Below, piece by piece: positions 1 through 12,147 of a stretch of DNA of 64,000 nucleotides. The stretch lies in assembly GCA_001599815.1 (NCBI GenBank), contig BCIA01000005.1:5402472-5466471 (forward strand). The letters run 5' to 3'. Under the pieces are notes generated by a model. It made no database searches. It was given only the letters and a program-made list of their open reading frames with translations, and was not told the DNA's origin. The DNA comes from Furcasterigmium furcatum (lineage: Eukaryota > Ascomycota > Sordariomycetes > Glomerellales > Plectosphaerellaceae). Every line of letters begins with the position of its first letter. The first letter of the stretch is position 1. The translations under genes and the position numbers were made by a program.

Positions 1-946
1 TAATGTTAACTGTGAAGTACATGGGCACCTCAGCTTTTGAGTCGCCGCCAGACATTGCGGGTTCTGGCCTTGCGATCCCTTGAATCGACATCTGCCGCTC
101 ACGGATCTGAAAAAAATGCCGATGGTCGACTCGCGGCACCCAGCCGAGGCCCATATAGCCCGAGTCTAGAAGAAGCTTAATTAAAAATGTCTTCCATTGC
201 CATGGTGCTCTCCGTTTGCGTGGCTCCAGACACCCTTTTCCGATTGCATACAAACATCAGTCCACGTCAACGGCGCAGCTTGCCCAGATTGGGGAATGTC
301 CCGTTCACTAGGCTCCTGATCACTACTTAGCCTTTCCCTCGACGAAAGTATGTAAAGTGTTCCAGAATGTTGCCCTGAGTCGGGCGCGGGAAACACCGTG
401 AGCCACGCCGTATTCAGCAAGAATTAGTCAGCCTGCAGACGAACTCCTGGATTGGCAGTGTGGGCAGCATAGGCCTGCGTCCAGCCCGGCGGGAAGCGTG
501 ATCACCGACGCCCGAAGGTCTACTTGTTGCGTCTCATTATTCTATGAGAGGCCCCTTGATGTGCCACTTGAGTTGGCATGCCAGAATGAATTCCAAGAGC
601 CCGAGGACCTGGGCTCACCGTCATGACGAGCTCTTGGCATCTTGGAGTACTTATTAATAGCTCCCACCATGATGATGTGCACGAGTTTTCATTTGGAGGC
701 TGCAGACGCTAAAGACCAGCGTCGCAACCCGGGCACTTTAAACTTTCCACCTTCCATGGCGCGGAGTCATCTCCTCGCCCATCCATTGGCTCGAGGCTAG
801 CGAACAGCCGTGAAAGGGTCCGATCATAACCCGGAAAGGGGCAGCTCGAGGAAGCTACTTAGGACAGTGATCCCCTCCCTCTGCCCGTGGCCCGTCTTAG
901 CGCTAACACGCAGGAGCTATGATGATGCGACGAGTGCGCGCGCAGC
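1..946. other. Intergenic, no gene supported
   Basis: I see no convincing coding exon on either strand. Short open frames exist but lack fungal codon bias, domain motifs or splice sites joining them. The last few hundred bases are presumably the promoter of the rhodopsin-like gene that begins at 947. Confidence 0.6.
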
Positions 947-2550
947 ATGTCCGACCAGACCGCAAGGATTGTAGGAGTGAGCTCCTTTCTCATTGCGATC
1001 ATTTCGCTCTTCGTCTCGGTCAGGGCATATGTTCGGATTCACATCCTCCACAGCGTGGGTTGGGACGATGGTAAGCTACCTAGCTCGCTTGGCCACTCTA
1101 CATTATACAATGCTTACTATGGAAACCAGCACTTGTATTCCTCAGCTACGTATGTTTCCTTCATGCTGTGAAAAGGAGACAGCGCTGACCATAATAGAGC
1201 CTGACTATCGCGCTGTGCAGCTGTGTGCTTGCCAGTAAGTACACCGAGTGTTGGTGAAGAATCTTCAGAAGCGAACGACTGACGTTCATAGTGACCAGCG
1301 TCGGCCTTGGAACACCGCTTGCAGAAGTCTCCGACGAGCACTTCCAACAGTTTCGCAGGGCAAGTAATGCACTGTCTGTCAGCTTTCACCAAGCCTCAAA
1401 CTGACCTTTTAACCGCAGCTGCAATTCGTCACCCAGCTGACCTACGTCTGGGGGTTCGTCACGGCCAAGATGTCCTTCGCGGTGCTCTACTTTCGGCTGC
1501 TTCCGTCTCAGATTTCTCGACGCATAAACCAGGTGCTCCTCGTGGTACTAGCCCTGGAGGGTTTCGCGGCCACCATGGTCGTTCTCCTCCAATGCGTCCC
1601 GCTGGACATGGCGTGGAATCCGCACAAGGAAGGGAAATGCCGCGACTTGCGGCCTTTCTACTATGCCATAGTGCGTACCGTGATTGCAGCTGATCAACGC
1701 CGATGTACTGACATTGTGTCTGTCTAGTTTGCGGTCAAGCTCGTTACCGACGTCTGCCTCTTCGTCCAACCGATACCTGCCGTCTGGAAGCTTCCATTGT
1801 CAAAGGTGAAGAGGATCGGGGCAACCTTCATGCTTTCGATCGGGTTGTTGTACGTCAACCACGTCTGCATGGAGTCTATGCACCGCTGATCTTCTGGGTA
1901 TAGCGTCTGTATCATTGCCATCGTTCGGGTGACCTATATACACAGGCTTGGAGCGGATGTGACGCGTACGTACCTATTCAGTCTGGCCCTCAGGCTTCAC
2001 GTGCTGACTTTCAATAGTGAGTCTTGTCAATCCATTGCTTTGGTCCCAGGTGGAAGTGTCCGCCCTCATCGTCTGCGCCTCGATTCCTTCTTTACGACCG
2101 CTCATCCGATCGTTTCCGCAAGTTAGCAAAGCCATGGGTCTTTTGTCACACAGAAAAGGCAGACACGAGTCAGCGACCTCTTCCAATATCGGAGGGAGAT
2201 CTCCTCTGGCACATTTCCTACCCGCAAGAACTCGGATCAGGGCGGCCGAAGTGCACACACAAGACTTGACATCCCCGCAGATGAGCCAGGATTCCGATAC
2301 TCGTCCTGAGTCGTATTCGTGCCGAGGCACTCTGAATCTGTCACCGTTGATTGACCCTCAGGGGCACGCCGAACCGACCAGCATTGTCGTCACGCGCGAC
2401 GTCGACGTCGTTCTCGAGCGGTCTTGGGGAGATTGGATTGTCACAGCGGTGACGGAGAACGATCCAGGGCCGGGTTTGGAGGCGGCGTATCACCCGGAAA
2501 CCATCAACAAGAAAGAAAGTCGCGGTGGCAGCTGGGAGAGTGAGAGATAG
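947..2550 (+). CDS. Fungal rhodopsin-like integral membrane protein
   Basis: Eight exons by phase-consistent splicing: 947-1070, 1130-1149, 1198-1234, 1292-1359, 1419-1670, 1728-1849, 1904-1965, 2018-2550, giving 405 residues. The product is a seven-helix membrane protein of the fungal rhodopsin-like (Fung_rhodopsin, PTH11-related) family. Family signs are the N-terminal helix ending in Arg-Ala-Tyr-Val-Arg followed by GWDD at the first cytoplasmic turn, hydrophobic helices including FVTAKMSFAVLYFRLLP, and a long polar C-terminal tail from about residue 265. Exon 2 is only 20 bp but restores the reading frame and the family's DD-hydrophobic pattern. Intron 4 (1360-1418) has a GC donor (AGG/GCAAGT) with no usable GT alternative nearby. 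Such proteins are often called orphan GPCR-like; a ligand cannot be inferred. The tail has no obvious domain. Confidence 0.85.
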
Positions 2551-3286
2551 AATCTATATTTGACGCCATCCACGAAGACTTGCAGTCGCAATACCCATTA
2601 ATCATTCTATTTATATACACTGGCCGCGCAACACCGCACCAAGTGTGCACGCTCATCGCCTCACGCTTAGAGATCCTCCACCATCATAACGTCCGGGCGC
2701 TCCTATCGCCGCAGCCGGGGGATGTAGTCGTCCCTATAGTCGGGCTAGCTACCTAAGTCATTATCGCCGTCGCCCTCCTCGGGGATACCCGTCTCAAAGC
2801 ATCCGGGCTATGTATCCAAGTATATCATACCAAGGCGTGTGGAGATCGCTGCTGGAAAGATACAGGATCAGGTCACAGTCGGTCGCCGTGGTGGCTTCCA
2901 AGACGATATCATTGCGCGGTTGGGGGTGCACCCCGAGGAGATTCCCGAGCTTGTAGAACTTTGGCATTGAATCTCTGCTGGTTCTATGCGAAATTTGCCA
3001 CACTCGCCGCCTGCCGCCTGTGTCCAACAGGCGTGCCGCCGGTTGGACTCTACGCCCCCGGCGCCTGGGTGGCCTCCGTCAGGTGCACGCCAGCCCCCGT
3101 GGCCCTGATCATCATGTCATCGGTTAACCTATATAAAGGGACTCTAGTGGGTAAACCCTAAGCGCTTTATTGGACGAAAGAGGCCGATAGATGTCATAAT
3201 GTAGTCTGGAAATCCGTCTTGCCATACACCAACATGCCCACTGGACAAAGACGCCTTATGCGTCAGACATTGGCACCTAAAGCCTG
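2551..3286. other. Intergenic, possible small relic on minus strand
   Basis: Between the rhodopsin-like gene and the 3' end of the AAA+ ATPase gene. On the minus strand 2794-2967 an ATG-initiated frame of 57 codons has protein-like composition (for example NDIVLEATTATDCDLILYL), but no splice partner or domain was found. It could be a decayed gene end or chance. Confidence 0.4.
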
Positions 3287-6200
3287 CTAGCTACCTCTCT
3301 CGCCCTCGTCTTCGTCGTCACGGTCAGACTCCTCGTCTGACTCCTCGTCGTACGGCCCCTCTGCGTAGTTGCTCCGCGCCGGCTTGGCCTGCCTGCGCGA
3401 GTTCCCGCCGGTGGCGCGGGACTCGGGCTCCGGGGTCTGCGGCTGCTCGCCAAAGTCGTCGTACCTCAAGCCCTCCCTCTCAGCATTCTGCTCGCTCTTG
3501 CCGCATTGAATGAGGTAGCGCTCAAACACCTTTACGACGGAGCTGATGTCGTCGAAATGCTCGCTCCCGAGCCTGAGCTTCTTGAACCGCTTCTTCTTGA
3601 TGGCTTCCTCGGCCGTCAGCCCCTGTTTCTGGATGGCCTCGGATCGGTCGTAAGATGCCAGGGCGAGGGCGCTGTGGAATGCGTTGCGGATTTGTCGGCC
3701 GTTCCACGTCGGCACGCCCTCGTCATCGTCGCCGCTGCCCCGGCTGGCGCGGAGCGAGTCGTAGTGCTTGCGGGCCCAGTTGATCAGCTCGTCCTTGTCG
3801 AATTCGATCTTGATGGCGCGATCGGGCCGCAGGTTGTCTTTCTCGATGCCCGCAAGCATGTTGCGCCAGATCTTCTCCGTGCCGTCGAGGTCGATCCTCC
3901 TGTAGTGGAGGGCCAGGTGAATGCGGGACTTGAAGGCGTGGTCAATGGAACCTTCGCGGTTTGATGTTAGGAAGAGGAGGCCCGAGTAGTACTCGAGAGT
4001 TCGGAGGAACACTGGGGGAAGGTAAAATGTCAGTCAGACAAAGCCAGGCGGTGCGTTTGGGCTTCACGTACCCGAGACAATCTCGTTTCGGTTCAAGTCG
4101 CTGTGGTGGCGTGCCGCGAGGTAGACGTCGGCCTCGTCAAGCAGCAGGACGCAATTCCACCGGTATGCAAGCTTGAAGTGTTTCTTAAGGTTGTTCTCGA
4201 TGTCGGTAGGATTCGAGCCGAGGTCTCCGCATGTCTGTGAGGGCCCGGTCAGTCATCGCAGAGCTCCTCGTGGTGATCGCCGACTTACGATAGGATACAG
4301 AGGCCTCGCTGGTTTGTTGTACATGGCGATTGTCTCTGCCGTGCTCGTCTTTCCGACACCCGGCGGCCCGTAGAGGAAGATGATGCGGCCGTTGCCTTTG
4401 CCGGGGGTGATATCAATCGACCTGCCCGCTCGCTGAGGGGCCTTGCCATTGCCAACCACCCCCGAGGCGGCATGGTCATTGACGATGGCCAAGAGCAGGC
4501 GCTTGTGGACCTTGTCGATTACGAGGTTGTCGAAACCCTGTCTCCGGTCCTCATCCGTCACCTGGTCGGGCTCGAAGTCTTTGATATCGATGAAATCTGT
4601 GAGAAATCGTGTCAGCAAGTGAGCGACGCCCGGGTGAGGTGGGTCTGAACATACGCCATCGCTTGGTTCGCAAGGCAAAGACAAGATATTCGTGCTGGAG
4701 CAGAAGCACTTGCTGCAGTACGGCGGCGTCCTCCTCGCTGTCCTTCTCGTCTTCGTTTTTGATTTGCTTCTCCAGCTTGACGATAAGCGTGTCAATCTCG
4801 GCCTCGGGAATGGCACCGGGAAGCTTGTTGAGAACGGCCTCGGCGCGCTTGACATCAAGCTGTTCGTCTTCATAGATGGCGTTGCTGCACGTTGTGCACT
4901 TTGGTATCGTGCATGTGGTCTCGTATGTCTCCTCGGTCGAATATTCGGGGAGTTTGAGGGTGCCGAGCTCGGGCTTCTCGAAATCCTCCTCGTAGCCGGT
5001 CTTGAAATCGACAAAGATCTGCCCCTCGACGTGCTCTATGGGACGGCTGCTGACCGTGTCGCACGAGCCCTGGCCGTACCGGTGACGGAGGAACTTGAGT
5101 CCACGTTCCATCAGGGTCGCGGTCGTGCTCAGAGAGCCTTCTTTGCCCGCAGATACCGCTTCATGGAAGGCAAGGGGGCAGTATGCCAAGTCGGTGATCT
5201 TCTTCGCTCCCTCGTACGGTGTGATCAGTTTGATTGACTCGATCTTGTCGATGACCTCTCCGTTGTACGCCATGGAGTAGCACTGGATCCGCAAGCTGTT
5301 CCGGGCTCTCGCGTCCATCCACGTCTTTTCCTCCGTGCCCGACGGTAACAGCTTGCGACGACCCTTGGTGACGCTGATGATCTGATACGCCTGCAGCTCG
5401 CCCTGCTCTCGCTTCACGATGATGTCACCCGGGTTGTAGAGGTGCCAGAGATCGTCAAACCTGATCTTCTCGATGGTCCGGCCCCGGATGCTCGTTCGCA
5501 AGTCGAGAATGTCCTTGAGAAAAGTGCGGATGAAGGTGACGAGGCAGCGCGCAAACACAATCTCGCGATGCTTCTTGCGCTTCTCCTCGGCCTCTTCGCG
5601 CTTTCGAGACTCTTCTTCGTTGAGCACTCCGGGCTCCTCAGATTTCTCTTCTTTCGCGGCCTCCAACTCTTCCGGCGCCCCTGCACCGTGCTCCTCGCGA
5701 AAGGCGTCCTCGAGCTTTTTCAGCTTCTCTTTGATGTCGTCCCACTGGGAAACGAGTATCTGCGATATGTCAGAATCGTACAGGGACCTCACTATGGCAA
5801 CATAGACAGACTTTGTATGGTGGCAATATGCTAAGGACAGGTCAGCGAATTTCGCGTCTCTGAAGACGGGCAGGTAGGTCACTCACACGACGGGCTCTGC
5901 CCTCAACGTGGTCCCGGAGACTGTTTTTAAGAGGCTGATGATCTCGGGGGAGTTGATTGTGATGTTCAGCGGCGGACCCTTGACGTCGGACGGGCCGAGC
6001 TTTGCGACGTCTCCCTCCCATGACGGCGGAATTTCGTATTGAGCAATAATGGCGTGGCTCTTGACTCCGGCTTCACTGGCGGCTGAATACATAGTCTTCT
6101 CGCTCGCCTGTGGGATAATCTTTGTTGTGTTGATTGAGCCGAAAGGTGTCCCGTCTGCCTCCTTATCCTCCTTGTCTTTCCCCTCGTCAGATGTAGTGCT

Positions 6201-6661
6201 CTTCGCATCGTCGTCATCTCTATGGATGTCGTCAGCGGCAGCCCGGATACCGTATGAGGGGCCTGTTTGGAGCAAGACGTACTTCTTCGCGATCTTTGCG
6301 GCCTTTTCCATCTCCCGCAGCTTCTGCTCAAGATCGGTCATGCGCCGGAGAATGGTAGCCAGGGTCACTTCTTCACCGTCGCCGTCTTTGCTGTCGTCGC
6401 TCTTGGTGCTGACTTGACCGCCCTCGCCGTCGCCATCGCCTCCTTTGCCCTCATTTCCGTCACCGTCGCTGGCCTTGCTGCCATTCTCTCCGGCGCTGGG
6501 AGCCTCATCTTGTCGAGTGTCAGCGCTGGGGGCATCGTTGCAGGGGCAATCTTACCCTGGGAGTCGTTGCAAGGAACAACCTCGACCACCGACACGTCCT
6601 TCGGCTTCGCCTCCAGCTCCATGGCATCGGAGGTAACCTCGAGGACTTCTGGAAGACTCAT
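3287..6661 (-). CDS. AAA+ ATPase (fungal DUF7025/AAA family)
   Basis: Seven exons on the minus strand: 6556-6661, 5887-6508, 5812-5830, 4655-5759, 4289-4596, 4072-4234, 3287-4011; 1015 residues. An acidic, low-complexity N-terminus with a short coiled coil (about residues 85-110) is followed by a middle region matching the DUF7025-type domain that precedes AAA in many fungal ATPases. The C-terminal AAA+ module has Walker A GPPGVGKT (about 694-701), Walker B VLLLDEAD (DE at about 753-754), the LTSNREGSID sensor strand, and a lid region ending in an Asp/Glu-rich tail. The 19-bp exon at 5812-5830 is needed to keep frame and joins the region ahead of the WDDIKEKLKK helix. Function is probably ATP-driven remodelling; substrate unknown. 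It shares a 425-bp divergent promoter with the STAND-like gene at 7087. The N-terminal exon is the least certain part. Confidence 0.8.
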
Positions 6662-7086
6662 ACCCGCGTCTTTTTCGGGCTTGTTGGGTGGAAAACTGAA
6701 GCTGAGAGGAAGAGAATCCCCGTTTCCCTCTTTCTCTCCCCCCTCTACAGCCTCGGTGTTTCTGCAACGGCCCCCACGGTCTCGACCGCCCGAAATACAG
6801 GGGTCAAGCAGGAGAGATGGGCATATCTTTGCTCGCAGCGCGCCGAATGATACCGTTTTGAAACCCTTGCCCCAGCAATGATGAATCAGCGTGCAGGACG
6901 TACACAGCCGCGCCCATGCAGTCAGGGGTTCTATGGGTGTCGCGGATCCCACCGTGATTGATGACCATGCAGCAGAGCTGAACGTCGGCTGCAACATCGA
7001 TGAAGGGGGGCTGGGAAGACCCGCCCCCATCTCGCAGCCTGATTGTCCTCTCGTGAGAAGTGAGAGCATGAAACTTCCCTGTCCTC
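6662..7086. promoter_or_regulatory. Shared divergent promoter region
   Basis: These 425 bp separate the start codons of the AAA+ ATPase (minus) and the STAND-like gene (plus). No gene is visible inside. CT-rich tracts near 6720-6780 could belong to a leader of the minus-strand gene. No specific site could be assigned. Confidence 0.5.
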
Positions 7087-9330
7087 ATGTTTGCATCCCC
7101 GACTGCCGCCTCAACAGAGAAAATGTCTCAATCACCTGGAGGGGACTTTGAGCCCTTGAGCCGCAGGAGGAGCTTCTTCGAGAGGTTCAAGAACCCTGCC
7201 AAGGCCGAAAAGAAGGGAGAGTCTTCGGTAGACTACTTCAAGGTCGACCTGTCCCCGGTCAATCGGGTAGCTACCGGATTCCTCGCCTCCCGAAGGGGCA
7301 CCGAGACGCGAGCACTCAACAATGACCCCTCGACCGGGAAGAAGACCAGCGTGGTGGACTCGGCCATCTACGTGCCCGTTATCTCGGACGACGACCACAT
7401 TTCAGACGAGGAGAGCGTCGAGGCGCCAAGGTCTGAGCGACAGCGCCCCTTTGAGATGGAGTTCTCACTGACGCCAATTGCTCCCTAGGCCAACATTGGA
7501 CTACTACAAAAATTGCACAGCTGCTTGCGCGCGATACAAGTCATGTCTCAGCAAGTACATGGACGCATCTAAAGGGGACACCGCCGCGACGCAGCTCAGT
7601 GACTTTAACGAGTTGACGACGGTTGAGGATGTCGAAAGGGCCCTCGTGAGCACGTGCAACTACCTGGAGAAGGTCCAGGGGCAGAAGGAGGACAAGCGCA
7701 AGGGTAAAGACCTCGCCGGCAGGCTGCGGGGTGCTTTCGCCGGGTTCAGGCAGCAGGCCAAAAACGTCCAGTCGTTCTTATCCCTGTTGCCCGCCTCCTC
7801 CGAGTACGCATCCGTCATCTGTGGAGGCCTTGCCATATTGCTCAAGGCCGCGGAGAGTTACGAGATCCTGGAGCAGAGCTTCCACAATGCGCTCAGGAAG
7901 ATCAAGACCGCGCTCGTCGATAAGGCATACGTTGATGAGATGCACCCCCCAGACGCCAAGATGCACGGCTACATATCGAATCTCTTTGCTAGCATCTTCG
8001 GCGTCCTGGAGCACCTCACGGCATGGGTCCTTCAGGGCACCGCAAGTGAGTGACAAGCCGCAACGTGAACATGAATATGCTTACCTTGAAACGTGGGAAG
8101 GCTGACACAGTCCGGGCTCTCTAGAACGAGTGGGCAAGGCCGTGATGAAGCATGAAACATACCCCGATAAGGTAAACGCAAGCGTCGAGGAGATGAACCT
8201 GTGCGCAGCCGCCCTCTGCGGATACGGTGATCATCGCGACAAGATGATCAACGCCAAGACCATCAAGGTGGGCTTTTCCGCTACGAACGATGGGATTCAG
8301 GTGCTAGATCGTAAAATGGATCGGAACATGGAGGAAGTGATAAGACACCTGGAAAAGCTGGAGATGCAGATGGCCAGGGCAAGGGTCGAAAAGATGGTCC
8401 ACCAGATGGTCGTCGATTATATGAACGGTGAGTGCGGATGCGTCGACGGCAGATTCGCGCCCTGACAACTGACATGAACATTCAGATGGCTCGTTCTCGG
8501 CTCAAAAGGCGACAAAGAGACGGCCGCGCTCCAGAAAGATCGAGTTCGACGTCAAGTCGTTCCTCAGCCCGCTACAGAAGCGCATCAAGCTCGCGGCCAA
8601 AGATGCCGAGAACATCACTCGGGGCAGCGTCCTCAGCCGCGACGATGAGAAGACCTTCTCAGAGCTGTCCCAGCATGTGCGTCTCCGGTCGTTCTACCAG
8701 ACGGACAGGTCGCCCGTCTTGCTGCTGGAAGGCGGGACGATGGGCGGGCGGACCACGGGCCGCAGCCCGATCACCTTTCTCTCCGCGAAGCTCTTCAGCG
8801 CGTGCCAGACCATGCAGAAAGCAGAGGGCATGATCTTCTCGGTCGGTTACTTCTGCAGCGAGCACCGCGTGCTGAAGGCTGACGGCACGGCTCTCGACAT
8901 GATCATCACCATGACGTTGCAGCTCATCGACCAGCACCAAGGCTTCAACCCTGCCGTTCTCGCCGACTTTCAGAAGAAGATGGTGGATAAGCAGCGGGAC
9001 ATTCGCGATTTCTGTTCCATCTTCGCGTCCTGCGTAGCGGGACTTCCGGCGTACTCTACTCTGTTCGTGCTGGTCGAGGGCCTCGGCCAGTGGGAAGACA
9101 TGTCGTCTCGTGTTGTCGACACAACCCTCATTATCGAAATGTTGCTCGAGCTTGCCAGGGCCGAGCCGGGGGAAGAGGACACCAGTGCAAGGGTCAAATG
9201 CCTCTTCACGACACCGACGAGGACCATCAAGTACAAGAGTCTCTTTGACCCTTTCGAGATCTTCGCATGCCTTGATAGACTCGGAAGCTCGACTCTTGTG
9301 ACCAGCCCGCGGCGCGAACGAAGGGGTTAG
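7087..9330 (+). CDS. STAND-like protein with degenerate P-loop, no repeat domain
   Basis: Four exons, 7087-7430, 7489-8045, 8125-8427, 8486-9330, giving 682 residues. The middle part (about 115-400) is helical and contains SSEYASVICGGLAILLKAAE, which resembles the N-terminal helical domain (DUF7708-like) found ahead of NACHT modules in fungal NLR-like proteins. It is followed by a segment placed like a NACHT core: a strand VLLLEGG with Gly/Thr-rich turn where Walker A should be (no GxxxxGK[ST]) and FVLVEGLGQWED where Walker B should be (no acidic pair in the usual position). The protein ends soon after, so ankyrin, WD40 or TPR repeats are absent. It therefore looks like a short, probably non-ATP-binding relative of STAND proteins. 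An alternative start is ATG 7123. Divergent from the AAA+ gene. Confidence 0.7.
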
Positions 9331-10809
9331 CAATGAAACATCTTTGGATGATACGAGTTTGGGAACGTGATGAAGATGTCTCGGGATGACCATTGCGACG
9401 CCCCCGTGCAACCGCGATGATGATACGAGGCCTCGCAGAGACTCGGTCATTGGGAATATCCCGGGTTGCCTTCGACGACTCAGCTGTCAGCCCCACCCCG
9501 GCCGGTGTCTTTGGCTCGGCACCTGGAGACTCGGGTCCGGACTCCCCGCTTTTTTCGGAGAACAGACTGCCAGGGGACCTGAGGCTCGGGTGAGAATGTG
9601 CTCAGTCAGCCTGGAGTTTCGGAGCCGTTGATTGATGTTATCGCACTCTGGTCGTAGTCGGAGATTATTGGCGGGCTGTGGAGATTCATCTTGGGTGGCT
9701 GCTCCTGACCTGGGAGGCATCTCATGTGCGCCGCGGAGAACCGCGTGAAAGCCTGGACCTTGGCCCTCTGTACACACACTTCAGAGGTCTCTTTTGAGCC
9801 CGGTAGAGGAGCGAACCCGAGTTCGACTTTGACTGTGGACTCTGATCGATCAGAGGTATCGAGGGCTAGTTCGAAGTGACGCAATGAATCGAGATTACTA
9901 GGACGGAATCAGGTTTTCTGCGTGCGGCACAGCAACCGTCCCCTGTCGGTTGGACCTCTGTCGATGGTGCCCCCAGAGACCTGGCAGACGACCACGTTCA
10001 TTTCAAGCTCGGGGCAAATGCAGCCTGGTTATCGCCCCTTCAACCATACCGCTGGTCCCGGTCGGGCAGATCGACAGCGCGATAGACGAGATCATCGCGA
10101 CGAGTGCTATGTACGGCTTGGTGTGCACGTTTGGCGCATGCTCATCAAAGCTTATTAGCACGACCGAGTCTCCAGAACCAGCTCGCCAATGTTGCCAATA
10201 CCGCGGCGAGCCAGGGGCACATGCAGTCACAGTCCAGCCCCCGGGGCAACTACCTCCACGAAGCAGTGTCGCCGAACAGGGCGGCTGTCCGATGGCTCTG
10301 GTCCCAGAGGAGGGAAGATCGGCAGCCTCGCTCGGCCAGGGGTGTCTACTTTAGTCACTTCATCGCGAGCCCCAGCATCAACATGTCGCCTTGAGGGACT
10401 TTCGAAGCTTCCGATGGACTGTGCCGCAGCGCCACAGCGTCAACCATGGATATGCCACCTCACCGAAGCAACTTCAACACTGGTCTGACCCAATGTGGTC
10501 AAGTCGTCGTGTGTTCAAACCTGATATCGTACGGTCTTGGCAACGTCATGTTGCAGACGAGAGGGCGTTGAAGGAGTCCAGAGATGGCCACGATGCCATG
10601 CAGCAACAGAAATTGCGAGCCGTCGAGATCGAGATCATGGTAACGGGTCGGCATCTCATCAGAGCTCGCCCAAGTATAAAAGACACCAGTATCGTCCGCC
10701 ATTAGCATCATCTCACCTCCTCCCACTCCATCAACACCCATCCTATCTCTTGCCCTTCTCGCACCTATCTTCTTCTCGGCCCGTGCCCAGCATCCTCTAG
10801 ATCATCACC
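9331..10809. other. Intergenic with promoter at 3' end
   Basis: About 1.5 kb without a supported gene. On the minus strand near 10015-10140 a short frame has a membrane-helix-like stretch with good codon bias (for example LVAMISSIALSICP), possibly a relic of a transporter, but no further exons were found. The right end holds the promoter of the secreted protein gene. Confidence 0.45.
10675..10682 (+). promoter_or_regulatory. TATA box of secreted-protein gene
   Basis: A perfect TATAAAAG lies 128 bp upstream of the ATG at 10810 and is followed by a CT-rich tract (about 10705-10790), the usual arrangement of a strongly expressed filamentous-fungal promoter. Confidence 0.6.
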
Positions 10810-11697
10810 ATGAGGTTTCACGCCGCCTTTGCCCTTGCGCTCGCCCTCCCGGCCGTCGTCGCCGATATTATCCGCGATCCCGCCGTTCTCGCCCGGCTTA
10901 GGGCCAGGCAGGAGCGCGCGTTCGAGCTCATTACCGCCGCCGGCGAGGACATACCTCTTCTCAACCCTTACAATGACACTTCTCCCTCGGACATCTCTGG
11001 GGACCGGCGCGTGCCAATGCACATCATAGCCGTCGTCAAGGGCCTTATTCTGGTGGGAACCGCCGGCATGGCTGAGGACATTCTGAAGAAAATTGGCACA
11101 ACACTCGCCAACTTCTTCTGGATGCCTGGTTCCGACATGATCTGGGCGAACGATGAATATTGCCGGACCTACTTCCAGACGCACGGCGGCGGTAGCTGCG
11201 AGATCCGCACCTACGAGAGAGACTCCGAGGACGCGACGGCCACGCACCACCCGGACAATGGGTATGTTCACGAATCTAACCACTCGCTAGCTCCATGAAT
11301 TTACTGACCTCGTACAAGATGCGCCTGGCCCAGCGCCCCCGAAGGCTTCGCGGAAACCAACTACTTCGACGACCCCGGCGTCGGCGAATACAGCGTAATG
11401 TTTGCGGCCACCGACCAGTACATCCCCCACCTCTGGAGCGACATCGACACCTGCGTCATGGAGGGCCTCTGTCACCCGGTGTACACCTTCTTCCGCGACG
11501 GCTTTGAGATTGTGCTCGACACCTGGAAAGTAGAGGGCGTCATATCCGCGTGTCAGTATTCCGGCGGTGAGGATTGCCAGGGCATCTGCTTTGCCGGCGT
11601 CAAGGACCAGTTCTCTACCGGAGGCAAGGTCTGGGGCGGCGACTGTGCCATTCCCTGCATTGATGACAGCGCTCTGCCTGAGAGGCTGCGCATGTGA
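10810..11697 (+). CDS. Secreted ten-cysteine protein of unknown function
   Basis: Two exons, 10810-11261 and 11319-11697, 276 residues. The N-terminus is a clear signal peptide (MRFHAAFALALALPAVVAD), so the product is secreted. The mature part contains ten cysteines, an even number consistent with five disulfides, arranged in two clusters: two before the intron and eight after it, including DTCVMEGLC and a CxxC-like GDCAIPC near the C-terminus. There is no membrane anchor. I recognise no enzyme domain. Size, secretion and cysteine content are compatible with an extracellular effector-like or wall-associated protein, but that is inference. The strong TATA box and CT-rich leader suggest high expression under some condition. 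Confidence 0.75.
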
Positions 11698-12147
11698 GAG
11701 CGTCGCCGATGTACATGATGCGGCCACAACGGCGGAGGCGATGTGGCCACCGAGTTTTGCATCGAGAACCTCGCGACGTTTTGGATACTTTCGCCATATA
11801 CATACTTCGTGTGCACTGTTGATATTTCTACAATATATTGCGATAAATATGTACCTCTCAAACTTTGGCTTGTTAGTCCCCGTGTCGCACCGAGTTCAAT
11901 ACTCTAAAGCATAAGCTTTTTTATAATGTGCATTTATTAAGTCCAAGCCCCTTTAACTTATAATAGGTGCTCCCGAGAGAAGGGTGTATGAGGAGCTTTA
12001 TCCTACGTCGGATACTTTAAGGGAAAGCTATTACCGCTAATAGGTGTACATGGATTTTGTAAATCCAAGAGATGATTTCAATCCTGGAAAATGTATTTCG
12101 CATTTTTCCTTGTCCGTAGCACCTTTAGTCCTCGGTGTTACTTAAGA
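11698..12147. other. AT-rich intergenic patch
   Basis: Convergent spacer between the secreted-protein gene and the F-box/LRR-like gene. From about 11800 to 12130 the DNA is much richer in A and T (TTATAAT, AATATATT and TTTATTAA runs) than its surroundings. No open frame or terminal repeat is seen. It may simply hold 3' UTRs, or be a decayed insertion. Confidence 0.45.

Noticed and set aside
1117..1392. Apparent stops and small frames in the 5' part of the rhodopsin-like gene, suggesting a pseudogene
   Set aside because: Phase-consistent splicing with a 20-bp exon and a GC-AG intron gives one complete protein with family motifs.
11860..12130. A transposon remnant in the AT-rich patch
   Set aside because: No terminal inverted or direct repeats and no transposase-like frame could be seen; kept only as an AT-rich patch.
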